Notes under the pieces: generated by a model
Told to the model about the DNA's origin: nothing
Database searches by the model: none
Seen by the model: the letters and a program-made list of their open reading frames with translations, nothing else
Shown: one piece after another, positions 27,365 through 36,216 of the stretch
How positions within the stretch are numbered: position 1 is the stretch's first letter
How the letters are laid out: the number at the start of each line of letters is the position of its first letter
Program-made: the position numbers and the translations under genes
Source of the DNA: JAPOUP01 sp026708635
GTDB taxonomy: Bacteria > Pseudomonadota > Alphaproteobacteria > Rhodobacterales > Rhodobacteraceae
DNA length: 64,000 bases
Direction: 5' to 3'
NCBI GenBank assembly: GCA_965200115.1
Contig: OZ241336.1
Location: 868,001 to 932,000, forward strand

Positions 27365-27895
27365 ATGAAAAAACACTCGGATATCAACCCGGTAACACCG
27401 GACAGTGACGGGGACGTCGAATTTGTCAGGGCTCTTGCGGAGATTCTTTCCGAAAGCGGTCTGGTTAGACTGGAAGTCGAGCGGCACCGAAAAGGCATGG
27501 AAAAGCTCAAGGTCCACATTAGCCGCAGCGAACGCCCAGCCACCGTCGCGCCAGAGCCCATCCCCACCACCGCTCCAGTCGCCAGCGTCCCTCATGTCGC
27601 TCCCCATGAACCCACGCAGCCCGACACCGCCGGCGACGACCCGGCGGAGCTTCCCGGCGCGATTGTCTCACCTATGGTCGGCACCGTCTATCTGGCCCCG
27701 GAACCGGGAGCGCCGCCGTTCGTCAACCCTGGCGACAGCGTTACGGAAGGCCAGACATTGCTGATAATCGAGGCAATGAAGACCATGAACCAGATTCATG
27801 CGACCGCGTCTGGGGTGGTGAAACGCATCCTCGTCGAGGACGCCTCGCCAGTGGAGTACGGCGCGCCGTTGATGATCGTCGGGCAGTTGGAATGA
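27365..27895 (+). CDS. accB: Biotin carboxyl carrier protein of acetyl-CoA carboxylase
   Basis: AccB carries biotin between the carboxylase and carboxyltransferase of acetyl-CoA carboxylase, the first step of fatty-acid synthesis. The 176-residue protein has the N-terminal helical domain, a Pro/Ala-rich linker (residues ~58-98) and the C-terminal biotinyl domain, with the biotinylated lysine in IEAMKTMN near residue 139. The ATG at 27365 follows GGGGACGGA. The stop overlaps the accC start by four bases. Confidence 0.97.
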   Translation: MKKHSDINPVTPDSDGDVEFVRALAEILSESGLVRLEVERHRKGMEKLKVHISRSERPATVAPEPIPTTAPVASVPHVAPHEPTQPDTAGDDPAELPGAIVSPMVGTVYLAPEPGAPPFVNPGDSVTEGQTLLIIEAMKTMNQIHATASGVVKRILVEDASPVEYGAPLMIVGQLE

Positions 27896-29244
27896 TCGAC
27901 AAGATACTGGTCGCCAATCGAGGTGAGATCGCGCTACGCGTCATCCGTGCCTGCCGGGAGATGGGAATCAGTTCAGTCGCGGTGCACTCAACCGCCGATA
28001 GCGACGCGATGCATGTGCGCATGGCCGACGAGGCCATCTGTATCGGCCCGCCGCCCGCGATGGAAAGCTACCTGTCCATCCCGGCAATAATCTCGGCCTG
28101 TGACATAACGGGCGCCCAGGCGATACATCCCGGGTACGGTTTTCTGTCGGAGAACGCGAATTTCGTTCGGGTCGCCGAGGATCACTCGCTCACATTCATC
28201 GGTCCGTCCGCCGAGCATATCCGTATCATGGGCGACAAGATCACCGCCAAGGAGACGATGGCCGACCTTGGAGTGCCGTGCGTACCCGGATCAAGCGGCG
28301 GGGTTCCGGACATCGATGCCGCCCGGGACATAGCCCGCGGCATTGGCTTTCCCGTAATCGTTAAAGCCACGGCGGGTGGCGGCGGGCGCGGTATGAAGCT
28401 CGCGCATGACCGGAATGACCTTGAAGTCGCTTTCAGCACCGCCCGTGCGGAGGCAAAGGCCGCATTCGGCAATGACGAGGTCTATATCGAAAAATACCTG
28501 GGCAATCCCCGCCACATCGAAATCCAGGTCTTCGGTGACGGGAAAGGCAACGCGGTGCATTTGGGAGAGCGTGACTGCTCGCTGCAGCGGCGCCACCAGA
28601 AGGTCCTCGAGGAAGCGCCCGGCCCCACTATCGACGACAAAACCAGGGCGCGAATCGGCAGCGTCTGCGCCGACGCGGTGGCGAGGATCGGCTACATCGG
28701 CGCGGGAACCGTCGAGTTCCTGTACGAAGACGGCGAGTTCTATTTCATCGAGATGAACACCCGCCTTCAGGTCGAGCATCCGGTGACTGAAGCGATCTTT
28801 GGCGTTGACCTCGTGCGTGAACAGATACGCATCGCGTGCGGTTTCCCGATGTCCTTCGTACAGGACGACCTGGAAATCAACGGTCATGCGATCGAAGTGC
28901 GCCTGAATGCCGAGAGACTTCCGCACTTCACACCGTCACCGGGCCGGGTCACGCAATACCACGCTCCAGGCGGTCTTGGCGTCAGGATGGATTCGGCACT
29001 TTACGACGGCTATTCGATCCCACCGTACTACGATTCCCTGATCGGCAAGCTGATTGTGCACGGAGGTAACAGGGACGAGGCGCTGGCCAGACTCTCGCGA
29101 GCTCTTGGAGAATTGATCATCGACGGCATTGACACCACCGTGCCGCTCTTTGACCGGCTTCTGCGGGAAACCGACATCATCAGCGGAGATTATGACATCC
29201 ATTGGCTGGAAGAGTGGCTGGCGTCCGGCGCGGACGACGCCTGA
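27892..29244 (+). CDS. accC: Biotin carboxylase of acetyl-CoA carboxylase
   Basis: AccC carboxylates biotin on AccB using ATP and bicarbonate. The 450-residue protein has the biotin-carboxylase N-terminal domain (KILVANRGEIALRVIRAC), the ATP-grasp glycine loop TAGGGGRGMKL near residues 161-171, and the metal- and bicarbonate-binding FIEMNTRLQVEHPVTE near residues 284-299. Length is standard. It is translationally coupled to accB. Confidence 0.98.
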   Translation: MIDKILVANRGEIALRVIRACREMGISSVAVHSTADSDAMHVRMADEAICIGPPPAMESYLSIPAIISACDITGAQAIHPGYGFLSENANFVRVAEDHSLTFIGPSAEHIRIMGDKITAKETMADLGVPCVPGSSGGVPDIDAARDIARGIGFPVIVKATAGGGGRGMKLAHDRNDLEVAFSTARAEAKAAFGNDEVYIEKYLGNPRHIEIQVFGDGKGNAVHLGERDCSLQRRHQKVLEEAPGPTIDDKTRARIGSVCADAVARIGYIGAGTVEFLYEDGEFYFIEMNTRLQVEHPVTEAIFGVDLVREQIRIACGFPMSFVQDDLEINGHAIEVRLNAERLPHFTPSPGRVTQYHAPGGLGVRMDSALYDGYSIPPYYDSLIGKLIVHGGNRDEALARLSRALGELIIDGIDTTVPLFDRLLRETDIISGDYDIHWLEEWLASGADDA

Positions 29245-29441
29245 ACGCATACGACGGCGTTCAACCCCGTAGCCATCGGCACCGTCGGGTCGAGGCGCGC
29301 CGCCGATGCGCGCGGACAACATGTTGACCGATCCGATCCACCGGGCATCGTTCGCATTTCGTGAATGCTCGAACATGCCTATATTCGAATGGGTCGAGGA
29401 CCGGGCGCACTTACCGGGCCGGAACCCGGGTAGCCGATAGT

Positions 29442-30095
29442 GTGAAAATAAAGCACGACAAAGGCGTGACCGTCGGACACATGCTAAGGGCCTACGCCGC
29501 TGGCGTGTTTCCCATGGCCAAATCCCGCGAAGATCCACGGGTGCACTGGGTGGATCCGCAGGAGCGCGGGATAATCCCCCTGTCCGGCTTCCACATATCC
29601 AGATCACTCGGACGCCGGCTGCGCAGATTGGATTACCGCATCGTCGTCAACGGGGACTTCGAAGGTGTCGTCAATGCCTGCGCCGACCGGGAAGAAACCT
29701 GGATCAACGACAGGATTCTCACCCTATACCGGCAGCTGCACCGCCGCGGTCATGCCCATTCACTCGAAGTCTGGAGAGAGAGCCAGCTGGCAGGCGGGGT
29801 GTATGGAATTACGCTAGGCAGAGCGTTCTTCGGTGAAAGCATGTTCTCTCGCGTGACCGACGGCTCGAAAATCGCGCTCGCATATCTCGTCGACCATCTA
29901 AGGCGTACCGGCTTTCGGCTATTCGACACCCAGTTCGTCACGCCGCATCTGGCATCGCTCGGCTGCATCGGCATCCCACGAAACGCCTATCACGCCCTTC
30001 TGCGCGACTCATTGCGGGACAATGCGAACTTTCTCTCGCTACCCGTGGAATTGGACCCCTATGGGATTATACACCGCAACACCCAGACATCGTAG
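29442..30095 (+). CDS. aat: Leucyl/phenylalanyl-tRNA-protein transferase
   Basis: Aat adds Leu or Phe to proteins with N-terminal Arg or Lys, feeding the N-end rule pathway. The core is intact: AYAAGVFPMAKSRED, RGIIPLSGFHISRSLGR, CADREETWIND and GGVYGITLGRAFFGESMFSR. The start is uncertain because no strong ribosome binding site is visible: GTG at 29442 gives 217 residues, GTG at 29466 and ATG at 29481 are alternatives, and the open frame back to 29361 is not family-like. It follows accBC and overlaps the 3' end of the convergent DUF2155 gene by 37 bases. ClpP and ClpX, encoded 2-4 kb away, act downstream in related degradation. Confidence 0.9.
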   Translation: MKIKHDKGVTVGHMLRAYAAGVFPMAKSREDPRVHWVDPQERGIIPLSGFHISRSLGRRLRRLDYRIVVNGDFEGVVNACADREETWINDRILTLYRQLHRRGHAHSLEVWRESQLAGGVYGITLGRAFFGESMFSRVTDGSKIALAYLVDHLRRTGFRLFDTQFVTPHLASLGCIGIPRNAYHALLRDSLRDNANFLSLPVELDPYGIIHRNTQTS

Positions 30096-30526
30096 CGGCG
30101 ATGGTCCATGGCGCTGAGGGCGGGACTGGAGGCAATCATCCATCCTTCGAACAGCGGAGCGTCGCTGACTTCGTCGCGAATGACCAGGTAAGCGTAGGCG
30201 TCCCCGGACGGATTGTCGACCGGATAACGGCATTCCCCGAGAGTCACTTCCAGCGGACCGAACCTATGGCTATCGCCATTGGATACCGTCAGATCGGTCA
30301 ACTCGCCTGAAACCCGATCAAGCCCCCGAAGCAAGGCTCCCTCGGCAATCGCCGCGTCGGGCTGCGCCACTTCCTCGACCTCGCCGAGGTCGCCGCCCGC
30401 AATCGGATCATCCGCCCCGGAAACGTTTTCTCCGACAGGTCCGTCACCCGCCCCGATTTCCGGCTGCTGCGCCAATGCCGGGAAAGACGCCAGCATGGCC
30501 AACCAAATCAGCGCCATCCGCATCAT
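30059..30526 (-). CDS. DUF2155 domain secreted/periplasmic protein
   Basis: This 155-residue protein has a signal peptide (MRMALIWLAMLASFPALAQ) and an acidic linker, then a compact C-terminal domain with ECRYP near residue 98 and the invariant-looking ending DVWVLRC. This is the DUF2155 pattern, found in Rhodobacterales and relatives, with two conserved cysteines that may pair in the periplasm. Function is unknown. Its start overlaps the mlaD stop by four bases, so it is coupled to it. The 37-base tail overlap with aat is noted there. Confidence 0.85.
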   Translation of the reverse strand: MMRMALIWLAMLASFPALAQQPEIGAGDGPVGENVSGADDPIAGGDLGEVEEVAQPDAAIAEGALLRGLDRVSGELTDLTVSNGDSHRFGPLEVTLGECRYPVDNPSGDAYAYLVIRDEVSDAPLFEGWMIASSPALSAMDHRRYDVWVLRCIIP

Positions 30527-30975
30527 TGGTCGCCAAATCCACCACCCATGAACTGAAGAAGCAGCTGCACCAGACTCATCGAACTCTGCGTGTCCTCGAT
30601 CTCGGCACCGGGTTCAAGATCGAACGGCGATCCACCCGGGAGCAGTTCGATAAACGATCCGCCGAGCAGGCCTTCGGAGGAAACCAGCGCGGAAGTATCG
30701 TCAGGCAGCCGGAACTCATCGTCTACGGTCAAGGTGGCATCCGCACGGAAGGTCTCTGAATTCAGTTTGAGCGCGGTAACGATACCCACCTTGACGCCAC
30801 TCATCCGCACGTCGGTGCCGATGGAGATTCCCTCGGCGGTGGCGAATGACGCGGTGTAGGTATCGCTGTTCCCGGAGGTTCCCCCGCCAATGGTCTGCGC
30901 CGCGTAAATGAAGAAGCCCGCCGCGACCGCCAGAACCCCGGCCCCCACCAGCACTTCCGTCGCTTGGTTCGCCAT
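30523..30975 (-). CDS. mlaD: MlaD-family lipid-transport protein
   Basis: MlaD is the periplasmic membrane-anchored MCE-domain subunit of the Mla ABC system that keeps outer-membrane lipid asymmetry. From the ATG at 30975 the protein has 150 residues: one N-terminal anchor helix (residues ~8-28) and one MCE domain (YTASFATAEGISIGTDVRMSGVKVG as its conserved segment, quoted here in part). The other Mla genes are not in the window. The gene order NDUFA12-mlaD-DUF2155 is typical of Rhodobacterales. Confidence 0.88.
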   Translation of the reverse strand: MANQATEVLVGAGVLAVAAGFFIYAAQTIGGGTSGNSDTYTASFATAEGISIGTDVRMSGVKVGIVTALKLNSETFRADATLTVDDEFRLPDDTSALVSSEGLLGGSFIELLPGGSPFDLEPGAEIEDTQSSMSLVQLLLQFMGGGFGDQ

Positions 30976-30976
30976 G

Positions 30977-31360
30977 CTATTCGGGCTCCCATGCCTCATA
31001 GTCGCGACGCGACTTCGGTTTACCCCTGCGGATCGATCCGGGCGGCGCATAGGCCATCGCGGTACCGGTCAGGTTTCGCTGATGCGGCTTCTCCCATGCC
31101 TTTCTGGGAAGCGGCGCTTCGGTCGGCGGTTGATCGTAAGTGTGGTGCAGCCAGCCGTGCCAGTCAGGCCCGATCCGACTTGCCTCCGCCTCGCCATTAT
31201 AGATCACCCAGCGGCGCCTGCCATCCCGAGACCTGTAGAACACGTTACCCTGATCGTCTTTCCCGACGACCTTACCATTCAGCCATGTGTGGATCTGGGT
31301 GTTCAGGGTCTGACCCTCCCACCAGATGAATGGCCGCAGAACCGCTTTGAGAATGCTCAC
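30977..31360 (-). CDS. NADH:ubiquinone oxidoreductase accessory subunit, NDUFA12 type
   Basis: This 127-residue protein matches the B17.2/NDUFA12 accessory subunit of complex I, which in bacteria is restricted to alphaproteobacteria. Typical segments are GNVFYRSRDGRRRWVIYNG and the WHGWLHHTYDQPPTE loop. It lies one base upstream of mlaD and is probably the first gene of a three-gene unit. It supports an alphaproteobacterial origin for the window. Confidence 0.92.
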   Translation of the reverse strand: MSILKAVLRPFIWWEGQTLNTQIHTWLNGKVVGKDDQGNVFYRSRDGRRRWVIYNGEAEASRIGPDWHGWLHHTYDQPPTEAPLPRKAWEKPHQRNLTGTAMAYAPPGSIRRGKPKSRRDYEAWEPE

Positions 31361-31977
31361 GGGCGCCTCCTCAGTTCCCGCATCCCATATGAACCATGTA
31401 TCACGCGACGTCCAGAGCCATAGCCCGGGTCCCTCACCGACACGACATCGGGATATCGTCTACCCGGTGAACGCGGGCCCCTTCGAAACCGTCGATCGCC
31501 GTCGTGGAAATGCCGTGCGAAGCCCAGCACGGTCGCACCGTCGGTGCCCGGTCATTTCGCCCATCGCCGGGTAACGAAGGCGGTGGACGATGGGCCCGGT
31601 CTCGCCCGATAACCGATGCGTTCGACGCGCAGCCCAAAGGGTCAGGACACGGCATTGGCGCCTCGGGAGCCCGCTGTCCCGCCGGTATTTCCACGGAAAG
31701 GGTTCGGACGCGACACGAACATGTCACCTCAGTCGCTCACGACCGTCAGCTACACATAGGGATCGATCCCTGAAGGGAACCGAAGCGCAACGTCACCGGG
31801 AGGTCCTATCCGAGACTGGATCGGTATCCCCCGCGAAACTCCACGCCGCTCGCACGAGAACCCGGCCTCCCGACGCCAATCGCCAGCGTCATGCGGACCT
31901 GCCCGTTCAGGTGTCAGGCCGGATCGGGAGAGTCCCGCCGTACGGCGTTCCTCAAGACTTCGGACCAATCGGAACGA
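31361..31977. other. 617-base gap, nothing recognised
   Basis: This gap lies between the NDUFA12 gene and the clpX stop. It should contain the promoter of the NDUFA12-mlaD unit and the clpX terminator, but I could not pick out a convincing site for either. Confidence 0.35.
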
Positions 31978-33243
31978 TCACGCGCTGCTCGCCTCTTCGT
32001 TGTGACGGTCGGAGTAGATCATCAGAGGCGCCGTGTCCGAGTTCACGGCCTCCTCGTTCACGACCACCTCCTCCACCGAATGCATTCCAGGCAGATCGAA
32101 CATCGTATCAAGCAGGATGTCCTCCATGATCGATCTAAGTCCGCGAGCGCCGGTCTTGCGGACGATGGCACGTTTCGCTATCGCCTTCTGCGCGCCTTCG
32201 GTGAATGTCAGCCGCGTGTCCTCAAGCTCGAACATCCGCTGGTACTGCTTTATCAGCGCGTTCTTGGGCTTGGTCAGGATCGTCACCAAGGCGTCCTCGC
32301 CAAGATCCTTAAGCGTCGCGACCACGGGCAGCCGCCCGACGAATTCGGGAATCAGACCGAATTTCAGGAGATCCTCCGGCTCCAGATCGGCGAACATTTC
32401 GCCTATGGCCCGTTTCTCCTCCCCCTTAACGTCGGCGCCGAACCCGATGGCCGAACCGCGCCCGCGCTGCGAGATTATCTTCTCGAGACCGGCAAACGCG
32501 CCACCGCAGATGAACAGGATATTTGTCGTGTCAACCTGCAGGAATTCCTGCTGCGGATGCTTGCGGCCGCCCTGTGGAGGGACCGAAGCGATCGTGCCTT
32601 CCATGATCTTCAGAAGCGCCTGCTGCACACCCTCCCCGCTCACGTCACGGGTGATCGAGGGATTCTCCGACTTCCGGGTGATCTTGTCGACTTCGTCGAT
32701 GTAGACGATACCGCGCTGGGCGCGCTCCACATTGTACTCGCTTGCCTGAAGCAACTTCAGGATTATGTTCTCGACGTCCTCACCGACATATCCCGCTTCC
32801 GTCAGGGTGGTCGCATCCGCCATCGTGAACGGCACGTCGAGAATCCGCGCCAGCGTCTGCGCCAGCAGGGTCTTCCCGCAGCCCGTCGGGCCGATCAGCA
32901 GTATGTTGGACTTCGCAAGCTCGATGTCCCCCGTCTTCCCGGCATTGCCCAGGCGCTTGTAGTGGTTATAGACCGCCACCGACAGCACCCGCTTGGCGTG
33001 CTCCTGGCCGATCACGTAGTCATCCAGCACCTCACAGATCTCGGTTGGCGTCGGCACACCATCAGCGGCCTTCAGGCCAACCGTTTTGGTTTCCTCGCGT
33101 ATGATGTCCGTGCACAGCTCGATACATTCGTCGCAGATATAGACATTCGGTCCCGCGATCAGTTTGCGGACCTCATGCTGGCTCTTTCCGCAAAACGAGC
33201 AGTGGAGGGTATCCTTGTCGTCACCACCGGAAGATCTTGCCAT
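31978..33243 (-). CDS. clpX: ATP-dependent Clp protease ATP-binding subunit ClpX
   Basis: ClpX unfolds substrates and feeds them to ClpP. The 421-residue protein has the N-terminal zinc-binding domain (CSFCGKSQ and CDECIELC), Walker A GPTGCGKTLLAQ near residue 118, Walker B VYIDEVDKI near residue 182 and the sensor and pore-loop regions including GRGSAIGFGA. AGAGGA precedes the start. It lies 128 bases downstream of clpP in the same orientation. In alphaproteobacteria ClpXP drives cell-cycle proteolysis such as CtrA turnover. Confidence 0.98.
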   Translation of the reverse strand: MARSSGGDDKDTLHCSFCGKSQHEVRKLIAGPNVYICDECIELCTDIIREETKTVGLKAADGVPTPTEICEVLDDYVIGQEHAKRVLSVAVYNHYKRLGNAGKTGDIELAKSNILLIGPTGCGKTLLAQTLARILDVPFTMADATTLTEAGYVGEDVENIILKLLQASEYNVERAQRGIVYIDEVDKITRKSENPSITRDVSGEGVQQALLKIMEGTIASVPPQGGRKHPQQEFLQVDTTNILFICGGAFAGLEKIISQRGRGSAIGFGADVKGEEKRAIGEMFADLEPEDLLKFGLIPEFVGRLPVVATLKDLGEDALVTILTKPKNALIKQYQRMFELEDTRLTFTEGAQKAIAKRAIVRKTGARGLRSIMEDILLDTMFDLPGMHSVEEVVVNEEAVNSDTAPLMIYSDRHNEEASSA

Positions 33244-33371
33244 TCTAAATCCTCTTGGAACCTAAAATCCGTTTCGGGTCACGGCACCCGTCGGTCGCCG
33301 GCACATGGTCGTCATATGCCATGGCCGCGGCACGGGAGCCGATGTCAGCGACAGAGTCGAGGCGGCTTTCG

Positions 33372-34007
33372 CTATTCATCGTCATCCTTCTTGCGATGCT
33401 CGACGATCTCGTCGATGTGCCCCCAGTCGAGAGCCTCCCGCGGTGACATGAACTTGTCGCGCTCCAGGGCCTTCTCGACATTCTTGACGGTTTGACCGGA
33501 GTGTTTCGCGTAGATTTCGTTAAGCCGCCGCTTGAGTTTCAGCGTCTCTTCCGCGTGGATCGCGATGTCGGTCGCCTGACCCCGGTAACCACCGGAAGGC
33601 TGATGAACCATGATCCGTGAATTCGGCAGCGCATAGCGCAGTCCCTTTTCGCCCGCACAGGCCAGAAGCGAGCCCATCGAGGCCGCCTGGCCAACGATAA
33701 GCGTCGAAACTTTCGGCCGCACGTATTGCATGGTGTCGTAGATGGACAGCCCCGACGTCACCACGCCGCCCGGGCTATTGATGTACATCGCTATTTCCTT
33801 TTTGGGATTCTCGGACTCCAGAAACAGGAGCTGCGCGACCACAAGGCTGGCCGTGAGGTCGTGGATCGGACCGTTCACGAAGATGATCCGTTCCTTAAGC
33901 AGGCGGGAGAAGATGTCGTACGCCCGCTCCCCCCTGCTCGTCTGCTCGACGACCATCGGAACCAGATCGTTCATGTAATGCCGGTGCCGCTCAAATGGAT
34001 CGGTCAT
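33372..34007 (-). CDS. clpP: ATP-dependent Clp protease proteolytic subunit ClpP
   Basis: ClpP is the serine peptidase barrel that partners ClpX and ClpA. The 211-residue protein has the catalytic Ser in GQAASMGSLL near residue 98, His in MVHQPSGG near residue 123 and Asp in the LERDKFMSPREA region near residue 173. AGGAGG lies directly before the start. The two genes clpP and clpX form the usual pair. Confidence 0.98.
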   Translation of the reverse strand: MTDPFERHRHYMNDLVPMVVEQTSRGERAYDIFSRLLKERIIFVNGPIHDLTASLVVAQLLFLESENPKKEIAMYINSPGGVVTSGLSIYDTMQYVRPKVSTLIVGQAASMGSLLACAGEKGLRYALPNSRIMVHQPSGGYRGQATDIAIHAEETLKLKRRLNEIYAKHSGQTVKNVEKALERDKFMSPREALDWGHIDEIVEHRKKDDDE

Positions 34008-34691
34008 TCGCCTGCCTCCTGCACCTATCGCCGGACGTGTACCGGTCGGTTGGCAGAGTCTTATTCCGGCTATCCGCGGTCTGCAAGCGTTGTGACATCG
34101 TCAGCTTTCAGGTCTTTTCCCGCATTTTGTCGGGAGCCCAATCCGTGTCGTCAAAACCACCATTTATTGGCGACAGCCGATGACGTCCATACTTCATGAC
34201 GGGCGCCATCGCGTCAACCGCCCGCCCAAGGCGCAAAGCCGTTCCCCGCCGCGTTCATACCCCGACAGCACCATACCACCGGCACCGAAATGTGGGCCAG
34301 AACGTCCCGGCTTTCCCGGCGACCGTGCCCAACCTAACCTTGCGTATCGCGCCGCGGCAACGACATTTGACCCGGAAAGAGAGCGATGCGACTGTCCGGA
34401 CAGGGCACGGCTCACCGCGAGCGCATCAACCTCGGGCGCATTGAGATCAGGCTCGGCGATACCGTGAAGCGGCCTATCGAACAGGCGGCATCCATCGACG
34501 ACAAGACCGTCAGCGCCTTCATCGCGTACGGCGTGTCCGTCCGTGCAGGAATTTACCGCGGCGCACCTATTCCCCGAAGCCTGAAACAACCAATTCCGAC
34601 ACATCGATCAATTCACCAACGCTTCGGATCGGTCCGGCCTTCGGACGCATAACCGCAGGGACGATCGGGCGGAAATGGGTCTGATACCTTT
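34008..34691. other. 684-base gap, nothing recognised
   Basis: This gap lies between clpP and the AT-rich island that begins near 34690. It must hold the clpP promoter, which I could not resolve. I see no coding pattern. Confidence 0.35.
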
Positions 34692-34794
34692 TCAGAAGTA
34701 GCCGCCGTCAACGAGGATTGCGGCTTAGGCTTGTAGCCTCGATATCCTCTGCACTTAAGGAACCGTTCCTGTACCTGATGCGGTAGGTATTCAT
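34692..34794 (-). pseudogene. Small peptide gene with frameshift near its 3' end
   Basis: The ATG at 34794 has an excellent AGGAGA site. The frame starts MNTYRIRYRNGSLSAEDIEA and then ends at 34708 after 28 residues. A shift by one base near 34720 opens a sensible ending, AILVDGGYF followed by a stop at 34692, which looks like the natural C-terminus. The original product would have been about 33-34 residues. It directly follows the ImmA/IrrE-like gene on the same strand. I do not know a function for it. Confidence 0.5.
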
Positions 34795-34839
34795 GGCTTT
34801 TCTCCTATATGAGCGTTGATCGCGCATATAGGGACAAGT

Positions 34840-36216
34840 TCAGTTGAACGCCAAGTGTGGGCTACCGCGACCGACAATATCAGGAGCGTTTTCAGTAGGG
34901 AGAAGGTTGTTGTTCACCAGTTGCGCGCGGACTGTCATCTCAGACACCTTAAAGTGTTTGGCAACTTCAGTCTGCTCCTCTTCTGAAGGGTTATCCCCAA
35001 CCATGGTCTTGATAGCCTGAAAGGGGCACAGGAATTCAGCGGCAAAAGCGCGCTGCATTTTCTGCCGATAGCTATGGGAGACTGTCGCAGGATAGAGGCG
35101 TTCATTCGTGTTCTCAATCTGTGTGTGAACGATATGATCGCCAATCAGTCTCGCCAACTCGAACCGTCGGCCTGTCACCCATTTTGGCCTGAGAGTAACT
35201 TTGGCGCTGCCATTGTCTTCATTGAGCACGAATGAGATGTTGCCCGCGCGGCTCGGGCGGAAGGTGATTATGTCATCGACTGTCCCCGCGAAGGCAGCCA
35301 AGCGATCGTGCTGGATACACTGATCATCAAGATTCTCCTGCTGTCGCAAAGCCTGTGCGAGATTTTCGCCAAATTTCCAAGCCTGGATATGGCCGTATAG
35401 CGGCATATCATTGGAATTGGCCAGGCAAAGGGCATCTCCTGCATTCATGTCGAATCCCCCCTTGGCCCGATCCTCGATCTCTCGCGACCAGGACCTGCCT
35501 TCATGGGGAGTCGTGCTGTCTGTTTCCGTCGCGGTCAATTCGGCCAAAGCATCATCTCCGAGGCGGTCCGCATCTGCCATGCGGTCTGAGATTACTGCCT
35601 CATCGACTTCATCCGCATCGTAACCGAGCGTTGCTTCAAGCTTACGGTATCGAGCGCTCTCGTTTTGTTGTCGCTCCTGCTTCAGGTCCCGCCAGAGATG
35701 GTGAAGATTGGTGTTTTCAACACCTTTGTCCTCCAGCCGTGACAGCATATCCCTGACAAATCCATCAATAGCTTTTTGAAGCGCCCCTACAGGCACAATT
35801 TGCGGATACCGAGAACCAAGGTACCGAAACAGTGTTCCATGCGTTTCCATACTTGGTCTGGATATCAGTGTGACATATTTACCGTCCGATGCGATCTCGA
35901 CACACGGCCATGCATAACCGTCTCCCGCGGTATTGATGTGGTGTGCCAACGCCCAACCAAGCCGGGCGTGGGGCGCACCCGGGGCGGAACCTGAAGTTTC
36001 CCACATGATCCTCCACCAGTTCCAGACGAACCATTCGGCAAGCGCGTACCCGGAAACATACGGTCCATCGCACACGGTGTTGTTTTCCGCCTCAATGCCG
36101 TACGTCAGCAGGTCGCCATTGCTCCTGATGGTTAGCTGGCCAAACGTGGCGCATTCCTCCGGCGAGCCGGAATCCAATGACCGGGGATCTAACGATATCA
36201 TCACGGGACTGGGCAT
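34840..36216 (-). CDS. ImmA/IrrE-like protein with degenerate metal site
   Basis: This 458-residue protein has a C-terminal part (residues ~330-445) that follows the ImmA/IrrE (COG2856) fold pattern: RFELARLIGDHIVH, then QRAFAAEFLCPFQAI, then EVAKHFKVSEMTVRAQLVN. In active members the first segment reads AHELGH; here both histidines and the glutamate of HExxH are gone, so zinc peptidase activity is unlikely. The N-terminal 320 residues are of unknown family and contain a Trp-rich segment near residues 60-72. The gene is AT-richer than its neighbours. Its start lies inside the tail of the upstream interrupted gene. A regulatory or anti-phage role is possible but not shown. Confidence 0.7.
   Translation of the reverse strand: MPSPVMISLDPRSLDSGSPEECATFGQLTIRSNGDLLTYGIEAENNTVCDGPYVSGYALAEWFVWNWWRIMWETSGSAPGAPHARLGWALAHHINTAGDGYAWPCVEIASDGKYVTLISRPSMETHGTLFRYLGSRYPQIVPVGALQKAIDGFVRDMLSRLEDKGVENTNLHHLWRDLKQERQQNESARYRKLEATLGYDADEVDEAVISDRMADADRLGDDALAELTATETDSTTPHEGRSWSREIEDRAKGGFDMNAGDALCLANSNDMPLYGHIQAWKFGENLAQALRQQENLDDQCIQHDRLAAFAGTVDDIITFRPSRAGNISFVLNEDNGSAKVTLRPKWVTGRRFELARLIGDHIVHTQIENTNERLYPATVSHSYRQKMQRAFAAEFLCPFQAIKTMVGDNPSEEEQTEVAKHFKVSEMTVRAQLVNNNLLPTENAPDIVGRGSPHLAFN

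Noticed and set aside
31891..33495. A 534-residue plus-strand open frame
   Set aside because: It is the antisense of clpX and the end of clpP, whose coding is beyond doubt.
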